NCBI GenBank assembly: GCA_002395155.1
Contig: DGWD01000032.1
Span: 1-26,102, forward strand
DNA from: Treponema sp. UBA4267
GTDB lineage: Bacteria; Spirochaetota; Spirochaetia; Treponematales; Treponemataceae
DNA: 26,102 nt
Reading direction: 5' to 3'
A program made the translations under genes and the position numbers. The notes below the pieces were generated by a model. The model made no database searches. It was not told the origin of the DNA and worked only from the letters and a program-made list of their open reading frames with translations. Numbering within the stretch: position 1 is the first letter of the stretch; every line of letters begins with the position of its first letter. Shown here in pieces: positions 15,720 to 22,883 of this stretch.

Positions 15720-15809
15720 CACACAGGCCTTTTTTGGGCGGAAAGGCAGTTTTAAGCGAGGCCTTTTAAGTGCATTTTCCTTTATCACAAAAAATGTTAT
15801 TTTATAATT

Positions 15810-16463
15810 ATGATGAGCGATTTAAATATTAAGGCAATTATTTTTGATATGGATGGAGTTCTTCTGGATTCTGAATCAATTTGTGATAAGACCTGGGAAA
15901 TAGCCCGCAAGGAATTTGGGCTGCCAGAAGGAATTGACTCAATCAATAAGTGCAGGGGTACAAACTTTCACGATTCGGCAATTATTTTGAGGGAACTTTA
16001 TGGTCAGGATATGGAAGCCGAAAAATATTTGGAACGCTGTTCAGAACTTTTTAGAGAAACTGAATTTTCTACAGGTATTCCTTTAATGCCTTTTGCAAAA
16101 GAAATCCTTGAATATTTAAAACCTAAATACAGAATTGCTCTGGCTTCATCTACTCGGGGACCTTCTGTAAAAAGACAGATGACAAATGCAGGCCTGATTA
16201 AGTATTTTGAAAGCCTGACTACAGGAGAGATGGTAACTCATTCAAAACCAAATCCCGAAATTTACCGTATGGCATGTAATTCTTTGAATCTTGAGCCAGA
16301 AGTTTGTGTTGCTGTTGAAGACAGTCCAAATGGAGCCCGTGCAGCTCTTGCGGCAGGAATGCGAACTATTTTAATTCCAGACAGAAGCCCTGCAACACCA
16401 GATGTATTGGAAAAAGTTTGGAAGCTTTGTAAGAATCTAAATGATTTAAAAGAGTTTTTATAG
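15810..16463 (+). CDS. HAD-superfamily sugar phosphatase / beta-phosphoglucomutase-like
   Basis: This 217-residue cytosolic protein has the HAD motifs of the beta-phosphoglucomutase-like subfamily: FDMDGVLLDSE (I, two Asp near residues 13 and 15), ASSTRG (II), HSKPNPEIY (III Lys) and VEDSPNGARAALAAGM (IV). A helical cap (about residues 17-85) lies between motifs I and II, as in PGMB and 2-deoxyglucose-6-phosphatase. It could be a sugar-phosphate phosphatase or a mutase; neighbours do not help. The start is ATG at 15810 or the adjacent ATG at 15813. No Shine-Dalgarno is present, and a TATTTT box (15798-15803) ends 6 nt before 15810, so it may be leaderless. The stop overlaps the end of the convergent YigZ gene by 6 nt. 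Confidence 0.88.
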   Translation: MMSDLNIKAIIFDMDGVLLDSESICDKTWEIARKEFGLPEGIDSINKCRGTNFHDSAIILRELYGQDMEAEKYLERCSELFRETEFSTGIPLMPFAKEILEYLKPKYRIALASSTRGPSVKRQMTNAGLIKYFESLTTGEMVTHSKPNPEIYRMACNSLNLEPEVCVAVEDSPNGARAALAAGMRTILIPDRSPATPDVLEKVWKLCKNLNDLKEFL

Positions 16464-17054
16464 CTTAATTTTTCCGTTAGAAAGATTTAGCAGCTTACCA
16501 GACAGGCTTTCTTTTTCATCTTCTCTAATAAAGCCTTTTATAGAAATGTCAGTTGCAAAATCTTCTGTTACTTCGTAAAGGTGGAAGTCCTGCATATTAT
16601 TTTTTATAAGTTTATAAAGATTGTAATCGCAGGAAAAAGAGAAGGGGGCTTTTGCTACAAGTTCTTCAAAGGCATGTTCTTTATCAGCCTTTTCTAAAAC
16701 TGCTTTTGCTCCGCCTGAATAAGCTTTTACAAGTCCTCCAGTTCCCAGTAAAGTCCCTCCAAACCAGCGGGTTACTGTCAGAACTGTGTTGGTACATTTT
16801 CGGCCTTTTAGCACATCTAAAACGGGACGTCCGGCGGTTCCGGAAGGTTCTCCATCATCACTCATACCCATAACTTCGGCACCAGGACCTATTACAAAGG
16901 CGTGTACAACGTGTGTGGCATCGGCGTATTTTGCCTTTTGAGTTTTTATAAGTTCTCTGGCTGCTGACTGGGAGTCACATGGAAAAAGCTCCGAAAGAAA
17001 TCGGGAGCCTTTTATGCTTTCTTCAAATTGAACCTGCTTGTTTAATACATCCAT
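16458..17054 (-). CDS. YigZ/IMPACT family protein
   Basis: This 198-residue protein belongs to the UPF0029/IMPACT family, related to eukaryotic IMPACT and E. coli YigZ. The signature GMSDDGEPSGTAGRP is visible near residues 57-71, followed by VTRWFGGTLLGTGGLVKAY and a C-terminal ferredoxin-like domain. Family members have been linked to translation or ribosome-associated regulation, but the biochemical activity is not settled. It is the last gene of a minus-strand run after the ParC-like gene, with 18 nt between that stop and this ATG, so they are probably co-transcribed. The Shine-Dalgarno is weak (GGA about 11 nt upstream). Its end overlaps the HAD gene by 6 nt on the opposite strand. Confidence 0.92.
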   Translation of the reverse strand: MDVLNKQVQFEESIKGSRFLSELFPCDSQSAARELIKTQKAKYADATHVVHAFVIGPGAEVMGMSDDGEPSGTAGRPVLDVLKGRKCTNTVLTVTRWFGGTLLGTGGLVKAYSGGAKAVLEKADKEHAFEELVAKAPFSFSCDYNLYKLIKNNMQDFHLYEVTEDFATDISIKGFIREDEKESLSGKLLNLSNGKIKL

Positions 17055-17072
17055 CTTAGAAAAATTCCAAAA

Positions 17073-19013
17073 TTAAAAAAGACTTCCCTGGGATGGCTTG
17101 TCGCTTTGAACTTCAATTGTCTGCACTTCTTTTGCCACAATACGAACTCCCTTTGCCTTGAGGGATTTTTCTTCGTAATCACCTGCCTTGAAGCTTTCTT
17201 TAAGAACCTTAATCTTTGGCTTTTTTACATAATTCAAAGTGAAATTAAAGTTTTTGCGAGTGTCTATGTGAAGAACTTCCATGCCATCTGGAGCCAGAAA
17301 GTAGTCGCGGTTCATAATAAAGGCTGCAATTTTACAACGTTTTATATAAACGAACTGAGTTTCTGGATCTCGGTAGAGGACGGTGAATAAAACTTTGGAA
17401 AGACTTTCCTTATCGGCAAAACCGCAGTAACGCATTTCTGGTCCAACAAAGAGCTTGTCTGGAGTTTCGGAAACAGAGTAGATTCCGCTCTTGCGGATAT
17501 AAAGAATTTTGTCGTAAGGAGTAACCTTAAAGAGTTCTACTCCGCCAGAAACACCACTTCCAATGTAACCTGTTTTTTCGTCATATTTAAATGAAATATC
17601 TCTTTTTGTAACGGCTTTAACATCAACGGTATTAATGTTTGTAAGTTTTGTTTTACGCTTAATATCTACAGTATTGAGTTTTGCCTGAATGTCGTCCAGC
17701 CACGAAATTGCGTAATCAACAAGGTGTTTAAGAAGTTTGTTGATTTCCTTGATACGATTGTTAATTTCAGTAACTTCCTGTCTGTTTTTGTTCATATCGT
17801 ACAAAGAAATTCTTCTGATTGGAATTCTGAGCAGGTGATCAACATCTTCATCTGTAATAGGGCGAATAAGTTCTGCTGCAAATGGTTTGAAACCGTCTTT
17901 TACAGCCTTGTTTACGCCTTCTTCAGTTTTTTGAGTTTCAATTTTCTTGTAAATTCTTTCTTCAACGAAAATTCTTTCCAAAGTTCTAAGATGGAGTTTT
18001 TCTAAAAGCCCTTCTTTTTCAAGTTCAAGTTCTTGTTTTAAAATTCCAACCAGCTGTTTTGCATGATGTTGAATAACCTGAGTACAGGTCATCTGAACAG
18101 GCATATTGTCCTTTATAACCAGGAGATTACAGTAAATAGTCTGTTCGCATTCTGTAAAGGCGTAGAGGGAATCAACAACATCTTTTGTATAGACTCCGCG
18201 CTGAAGTCTAATTTCAATGTTTACCTTGTCGGAAGTGTAATCCTGAATTGAAGAAGCCTTAATCTTTCCGTTTTTAACGGCCTTTTCTATTGAGTCACAA
18301 AGACTTTCAGTTGTAGAACCATAAGGAAGTTCTGTAATTACGATTTTTTTCTCATCGCTGGTGTCCATTTTTGCACGAGTGATGATTTTTCCAAGGCCAT
18401 CCTGGTAGTCGCTAACGTCAATTAAACCGCCTGTTGGAAAGTCTGGATAAAGCTGGAATTTTTCTCCACGCAGACATTTTTTTTCAGCATCAATAACTTC
18501 GTTTATGTTGTGCTGGAGGATATAAGTGGACATACCAACGGCAATACCTTCTGCACCTAAAATAAGAACTAAAGGAAGTTTAGCCTGAAAAGCAACCGGT
18601 TCTGTATCACGTCCATCGTAAGTATCTACATACTGTGTAATTCTTGGGTTTGTATTTAAAATTTCCTTAGTAACAGGACGAAGACGACATTCAATATAAC
18701 GAGGAGCAGAGGCACCGTCTCCAGTGTACATGTTTCCAAAGTTTCCCTGCTTGTCTATAAAAAGTTCCTTGTTTGCAAGGTTTACCAGAGCAGTGTAGAT
18801 TGAAGCATCTCCATGAGGATGATATGCCATTACTTTACCTACAACATTTGCAACTTTGGTAAAGCGTCCATCATCAGTTTTGATTAAGGTGTGAATGATT
18901 CGTCTTTGAACTGGTTTAAGTCCGTCGGTGATTTCTGGAATAGCACGGTCACGAATAACGTAAGATGCATACTGAATGAAATTCTGATCGAATAAATTTT
19001 TTACATAAGCCAT
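17073..19013 (-). CDS. parC: Type II topoisomerase subunit A (ParC-like)
   Basis: From ATG 19013 this is a 646-residue DNA cleavage subunit of a type IIA topoisomerase. IPEITDGLKPVQRRII is the winged-helix region, YHPHGDASIYTALV the quinolone region, and Tyr106 in SAPRYIECRL the nucleophile. IRLQRG and the long coiled-coil segment follow. The C-terminal part is short: the full six-bladed GyrA pinwheel and GyrA box are not seen, favouring topoisomerase IV (decatenation) over gyrase. The usual Ser83 and Asp/Glu87 positions are Ala70 and Thr74. A TTG at 19025 would add four residues, but ATG 19013 begins the conserved MAYVKNLF and follows GGGG by 7 nt. No parE is nearby in the window. A promoter at 19055-19083 separates it from the upstream ATPase gene. 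Confidence 0.9.
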   Translation of the reverse strand: MAYVKNLFDQNFIQYASYVIRDRAIPEITDGLKPVQRRIIHTLIKTDDGRFTKVANVVGKVMAYHPHGDASIYTALVNLANKELFIDKQGNFGNMYTGDGASAPRYIECRLRPVTKEILNTNPRITQYVDTYDGRDTEPVAFQAKLPLVLILGAEGIAVGMSTYILQHNINEVIDAEKKCLRGEKFQLYPDFPTGGLIDVSDYQDGLGKIITRAKMDTSDEKKIVITELPYGSTTESLCDSIEKAVKNGKIKASSIQDYTSDKVNIEIRLQRGVYTKDVVDSLYAFTECEQTIYCNLLVIKDNMPVQMTCTQVIQHHAKQLVGILKQELELEKEGLLEKLHLRTLERIFVEERIYKKIETQKTEEGVNKAVKDGFKPFAAELIRPITDEDVDHLLRIPIRRISLYDMNKNRQEVTEINNRIKEINKLLKHLVDYAISWLDDIQAKLNTVDIKRKTKLTNINTVDVKAVTKRDISFKYDEKTGYIGSGVSGGVELFKVTPYDKILYIRKSGIYSVSETPDKLFVGPEMRYCGFADKESLSKVLFTVLYRDPETQFVYIKRCKIAAFIMNRDYFLAPDGMEVLHIDTRKNFNFTLNYVKKPKIKVLKESFKAGDYEEKSLKAKGVRIVAKEVQTIEVQSDKPSQGSLF

Positions 19014-19025
19014 TTTTTTCCCCAA

Positions 19026-19083
19026 GGGCGTATGAGCCCCAACCCAATATAAAAATTATAAATTAAAAAAGTGGTATTTTCAA
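19026..19083 (-). promoter_or_regulatory. parC promoter with small leader hairpin
   Basis: Minus strand TTGAAA (19083-19078), 17-nt spacer, TATAAT (19060-19055), start near 19048. The ~35-nt leader contains GGGC...GCCC (19039-19036 with 19029-19026, 6-nt loop) directly before the GGGG Shine-Dalgarno, so the hairpin could affect ribosome access. Confidence 0.5.
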
Positions 19084-19104
19084 CCTTGGCAAGATTTGTG
19101 CCTT

Positions 19105-20643
19105 TTAGTTTCTGCTGCTGGCTTTTTCCAGAAGGACTATAAGGTCGGAGTAGGCCTTGCGGACAGATTTTTTATGGGCACTTTGAATAAAGTCCAGTTC
19201 ATTTCTAAAAAGTTTATCTTTTCCCGAAACTGGCATGTATTTAAAATTTGTTTGGGAGTAATAGTGTTCAATACACCCCTTGTGCAGAATGTAAACCCTT
19301 GCAGATTCTGCCGCTGCCAGAATAAAAGCTGCCAGGTTTTTAATAAGAGGAATTGTCTTTGCAATATGAGGACTAAGGAACTTTATCAGGCTTTCTTCCT
19401 CGTTGTTTACACCTTGGAGCAGGACTGTTTTGTAGGTATCAATTGCCTCTGCATTATCATATTTTTTGTGAAGCAACTGGAGTTTTTCCATAAAAGGCTG
19501 CAGTTTGCCTGGAAGAGGATTTTTCTTGGCCTGGCGGTAAAAATCCTGGCCCATTTGAGTAAGATAACGCTCCAGACGTAAAATTAAGCGTTCAAGAGTG
19601 ACTTTACTTTCCAGTTCACGGTTAGAAAAAATGCTCTTGTAGAAACTCTCTTGCTTTTCTTCCTGTTTTTCCATCCACTGGAGGACTCTTTGATCCTGGC
19701 AGAAGACATCGCGGAGTTTTCCACTAAAAAGGGAATCCAGGTCAGTAATGATTCGTCCGTTAGTTCCCAAAAGAGAACAAACCTTACAGAAAACGCCAAG
19801 TTCATCTTTTCCACCCACATCAATTATTCCAGTTCCTGCTGCATTGTATTCATCTTCTATATATTGAAGTAGATATGTAAACATCTGCTGGTCGGTATAG
19901 CCTTCCACAAAAATCTGGTTGTCGGAAAAGAAGAACTGTTTGTGGTAGGTGTTGAAGCGGGGCAGAAAACGGCGGAATAGTCCATCATCATCTTCTGACA
20001 ATTCTTCAATAGTGCTTGGAACTGCATTTATGTGGCAGCAGATTACACCTGTTAAATCTTCTGAACTCCTAAGGTCAATAAAGAAAGGGGAGTGGGTGAT
20101 TAAGAAAAAGGTTCTGCGAGAGCTGTTTTTAACTTCCTTGCGAATTTCGTTCATAAAAAATGATTGAAATTGAGGGTGCAGATGAAGTTCCGGTTCGTCT
20201 ATAAAAACACAGTCATTTGGTTGTGCAGAATAAAGACTGATTAGGAGGGAGATGATTTCCTTCAATCCGTGACACTCTGCATCTTCCAGCATATATTCAA
20301 CATTCCAGGCTTTATTTTCTACAATTGGAATCATTGTTTGGTCTATATCTTCTATAAATTTAATTGACTTTCCGAACATGGAAGAAAGGACTTTTTCAAT
20401 TCTGCTGCGAATCTTTTCATCATTCTTGATAGTAAAAATCTGGTCATTATATTTTCTGTCGGCTTTTATAAATTTTACATTGAAGCCTCCTTCAGAAAAT
20501 TGCTGGGCTAATTTTTCGGCCAAAAGAGTTTTTCCAGAACCGTTTGGTCCAACAATAAGATTTATTTGTGACCAGTAGTTTTTTCTAAAAACGGCCTTAC
20601 CCCAGAGAAAAGGAATCTTAATTTTTGTCTCAAGATTAAACAT
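19105..20643 (-). CDS. OLD-like AAA ATPase with TOPRIM nuclease domain
   Basis: This 512-residue protein joins an SMC/ABC-like ATPase to a TOPRIM domain, the layout of OLD-family nucleases. Walker A is GPNGSGKT (32-39), Walker B CVFIDEPELHLHP (145-157) and the switch His is in LITHSPFFID (His184). The ABC signature is degenerate (around ECHGLKEI). The TOPRIM acidic residues are Glu247 in FVEGYTD and the Asp301-Leu-Asp303 motif in IITDLDSLF. The last 190 residues are helical and unrecognised. No GajB-like helicase lies beside it, so it would be a stand-alone (class 1) member; roles range from phage defence to DNA repair, and the sequence does not choose. It lies upstream of parC on the same strand. 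The start has no Shine-Dalgarno but an extended -10 six nt before the ATG. Confidence 0.86.
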   Translation of the reverse strand: MFNLETKIKIPFLWGKAVFRKNYWSQINLIVGPNGSGKTLLAEKLAQQFSEGGFNVKFIKADRKYNDQIFTIKNDEKIRSRIEKVLSSMFGKSIKFIEDIDQTMIPIVENKAWNVEYMLEDAECHGLKEIISLLISLYSAQPNDCVFIDEPELHLHPQFQSFFMNEIRKEVKNSSRRTFFLITHSPFFIDLRSSEDLTGVICCHINAVPSTIEELSEDDDGLFRRFLPRFNTYHKQFFFSDNQIFVEGYTDQQMFTYLLQYIEDEYNAAGTGIIDVGGKDELGVFCKVCSLLGTNGRIITDLDSLFSGKLRDVFCQDQRVLQWMEKQEEKQESFYKSIFSNRELESKVTLERLILRLERYLTQMGQDFYRQAKKNPLPGKLQPFMEKLQLLHKKYDNAEAIDTYKTVLLQGVNNEEESLIKFLSPHIAKTIPLIKNLAAFILAAAESARVYILHKGCIEHYYSQTNFKYMPVSGKDKLFRNELDFIQSAHKKSVRKAYSDLIVLLEKASSRN

Positions 20644-20649
20644 ATTTTT

Positions 20650-20658
20650 ATTATACCA
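20650..20658 (-). promoter_or_regulatory. Extended -10 (leaderless) for the OLD-like ATPase gene
   Basis: Minus strand TGGTATAAT (20658-20650), then 6 nt to the ATG at 20643. TG plus one base before TATAAT is the extended -10 that can replace a -35; indeed no good -35 is found. Confidence 0.5.
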
Positions 20659-20668
20659 TAAAAACGGT

Positions 20669-20674
20669 TATAAT
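20669..20674 (+). promoter_or_regulatory. -10 box (leaderless) for the radical SAM gene
   Basis: TATAAT, then 6 nt to the ATG at 20681. No good -35 is seen (TTTTAT at 20646-20651 is the best). It lies only 13 nt from the opposing TATAAT at 20650-20655, so the two promoters must overlap. Confidence 0.45.
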
Positions 20675-20680
20675 GGATTT

Positions 20681-22876
20681 ATGAATATCACTGTAATTAC
20701 ACCTCCTTTGGTTCAGTTGAACTCTCCTTATCCTTCTGGTGCTTATTTGACTTCTTTTTTCAAAAGTCTCGGACATGATTGTAGATGGAAGGATTTAAGC
20801 ATTGCTCTGGTTTATGAACTTTTTTCCAAAGAGGGGCTTTCAAGGCTGTTTGAACTTTCACATGAGTCAGCTTTAAGACTTGCAGATAAGGCCCAGACCG
20901 ATGGAGATGAAAATACTGCTTTTAATATACGACGTTATTTGAGTACCAAGGACAATTGGATAAAGTGGATAGATGATATTCTTTTAATACTTTGTGGAAA
21001 GGGTCGTGAAAAAGAACATCAGTTTTTGTTTTCTCCATTTGCTCCTCGTGGGGCCCGTATGGAAACTTTTCTTGCAGGTTTGGAGCGGGATCCCAGTGTT
21101 GATGATGTAAGGTTCCTTGCTTCCTATGCCCTTGCAGATCTTGCAGATTACATTACTGCTGTTTTTGATTCTGAATTTTCCCTTATTCGCTATGCAGAAC
21201 ACCTTACAGTGGATGAGCGGTCTTTTGCCCAGATAGAAAAGGAACTTGAATCTCCTGTTATGAAGTATTTTTACCAAAAAGTTCTTGAAAAAAACTTTGA
21301 TAAAGAAGACTGCCCTGATATGGTCTGTATTTCAATTCCTTTTGCCGGAACTTTCCTGCCAGCTCTTTATACGGCCCGTTATTTTAAGCAGCGTTTTGGA
21401 GACAAGGTCTTTGTAGTAATTGGGGGCGGTTTTGTAAACACAGAACTTCGTGATGCTTCTGAGGCTGCATTGGGAAAGTATATAAATGCAATTTCTTATG
21501 ATAGAGGATATGGATCTTATAAAGCCTTGTTTGATAGGCTCGGCCCAGGTCAAAATAAAATTTCGTTGAACAGTTTGACCCGCAAGTCTTTTTATAAACT
21601 AAGAGTTTTTACACCAGACTCTATCCAGCCTCCTCTTTTTGAAGATAAAGAAATGGAAGCTTATGAGTCAAAACTTACGGCCCAGGTTATTCCCGATTAT
21701 TCAGATATAGATTTTTCTATTTACCCCCGTGTTTGTGATGACAAAAATCCAATGCACAGGCTTTGGAATGATGGAGCGTGGATAAAGGCTTATCTTGCTC
21801 ATGGCTGTTACTGGCATAAGTGTGCCTTTTGCGATACTCAGCTGGATTATGTTTGTGGATATAGGCCTGTTGATGTTGAAAAACTTTATCAGGAGCTTTT
21901 AAAAACTGCTCGGGAACAGGGGATTTATGGAATTCACTTTGTGGATGAAGCTCTTCCTCCAAGATTTCTTAAGGCTTTTGCTCTTTTAAATGCCCGAAAC
22001 GGAAATCCTCTTTACTTCTGGGGAAATGTTCGTTTTGAAAAAGCTTTTGATAAAGATTTAGCGGCACTTTTGTCTTATTGTGGGTTTGGAGGTGCTTCTG
22101 CCGGACTGGAAGTTGCAACTGGAGTTGGATTAAAGGCAATTAATAAGGGTGTTGATATAGACTCCATAATCAGTGCATGTGCCGCCTTTAAGGAAGCTGG
22201 AATTCTAGTTCATGCCTATATGATTTATGGCTTTTGGTATGATGATGCGCAGTCCATTATCAACTCTATGGAAACTTTAAGACAGTTTTTTCAGGCCGGA
22301 CTTTTGGATTCTTCCTTCTGGCATAAATTTGTTCTTACAAGAAATTCTCAGGTTTTTTATGAATGGACACAGGGTAAACATCCAGAACTTAATCCTGTAA
22401 TTCCAAAGACCTCTAAATCCATTTTTGCAGACAATAACCTGCATTTTAAGGGGGAGGATAAATATGACAAGTTTGGACTTCCTCTGGAAAATGCTTTAGC
22501 TGCCTGGATGCATGGCGAGCGACTGGAGATGAAGGTGCAGAAATGGTTTGATTTCCCAGTTCCAGCTCCAACTATTCCAAAAGATTTTATAGATAAGGGA
22601 ATTGAACGTTACGAAAACAGGAATATGCAAAAGTTAGATTTTAGCGGAAAAAAGGAGATTTACTGGTTGGGGTCAGACATTACTTCAAATACCTGGCTTT
22701 ATCTGCAGGAGGAATACAGCAAAAAAATGTCTTCGGTTTTAGTACAGCTTTTGACCAGCCTTAAACCATCATCTTCCGAGAAAAAAAGACTAGAAGCAAT
22801 GGAGACTATAAAAAAATCCCCAGACTTGCAAAAACAAATCCAGGGATTACATAATATCGGTCTAGTTTTAGCCTGA
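20681..22876 (+). CDS. Radical SAM protein with N-terminal B12-binding-like domain
   Basis: This 731-residue protein has an N-terminal Rossmann-like region (ITVITPPL at the start; MVCISIPFAGTFLPALYTARYF and VFVVIGGGFV near residues 210-255) and a central radical SAM barrel. The cluster motif is C376-x4-C381-x2-C384 (GCYWHKCAFCD), not the usual C-x3-C-x2-C. After it come FVDEALPP, FWGNVRFEKAF, GLEVATGVGLKAINKGV and AYMIYGF, all typical of the B12-binding radical SAM class. No DxHxxG cobalamin motif is visible, so true B12 binding is doubtful. The first 200 residues include a long helical insert. The substrate is unknown and there is no pathway context. It is convergent with murA (7 nt between stops) and probably leaderless. 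Confidence 0.87.
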   Translation: MNITVITPPLVQLNSPYPSGAYLTSFFKSLGHDCRWKDLSIALVYELFSKEGLSRLFELSHESALRLADKAQTDGDENTAFNIRRYLSTKDNWIKWIDDILLILCGKGREKEHQFLFSPFAPRGARMETFLAGLERDPSVDDVRFLASYALADLADYITAVFDSEFSLIRYAEHLTVDERSFAQIEKELESPVMKYFYQKVLEKNFDKEDCPDMVCISIPFAGTFLPALYTARYFKQRFGDKVFVVIGGGFVNTELRDASEAALGKYINAISYDRGYGSYKALFDRLGPGQNKISLNSLTRKSFYKLRVFTPDSIQPPLFEDKEMEAYESKLTAQVIPDYSDIDFSIYPRVCDDKNPMHRLWNDGAWIKAYLAHGCYWHKCAFCDTQLDYVCGYRPVDVEKLYQELLKTAREQGIYGIHFVDEALPPRFLKAFALLNARNGNPLYFWGNVRFEKAFDKDLAALLSYCGFGGASAGLEVATGVGLKAINKGVDIDSIISACAAFKEAGILVHAYMIYGFWYDDAQSIINSMETLRQFFQAGLLDSSFWHKFVLTRNSQVFYEWTQGKHPELNPVIPKTSKSIFADNNLHFKGEDKYDKFGLPLENALAAWMHGERLEMKVQKWFDFPVPAPTIPKDFIDKGIERYENRNMQKLDFSGKKEIYWLGSDITSNTWLYLQEEYSKKMSSVLVQLLTSLKPSSSEKKRLEAMETIKKSPDLQKQIQGLHNIGLVLA

Positions 22877-22883
22877 AAGACTT

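Noticed and set aside
15684..15788. 35-codon N-terminal extension of the esterase
   Set aside because: It precedes a perfect signal peptide starting at 15683, and a predicted promoter lies inside it.
15803..15808. TATAAT as -10 of the HAD gene
   Set aside because: It ends 1-4 nt before the candidate ATGs, so transcription would start inside the coding region.
19014..19025. TTG start four codons upstream in the ParC-like gene
   Set aside because: It overlaps the GGGG Shine-Dalgarno of the better ATG at 19013, where homology to the family begins.
19096..19581. 161-codon plus-strand ORF at the end of the OLD-like gene
   Set aside because: Antisense to a convincing coding region; no initiation signals; composition like other shadow frames.
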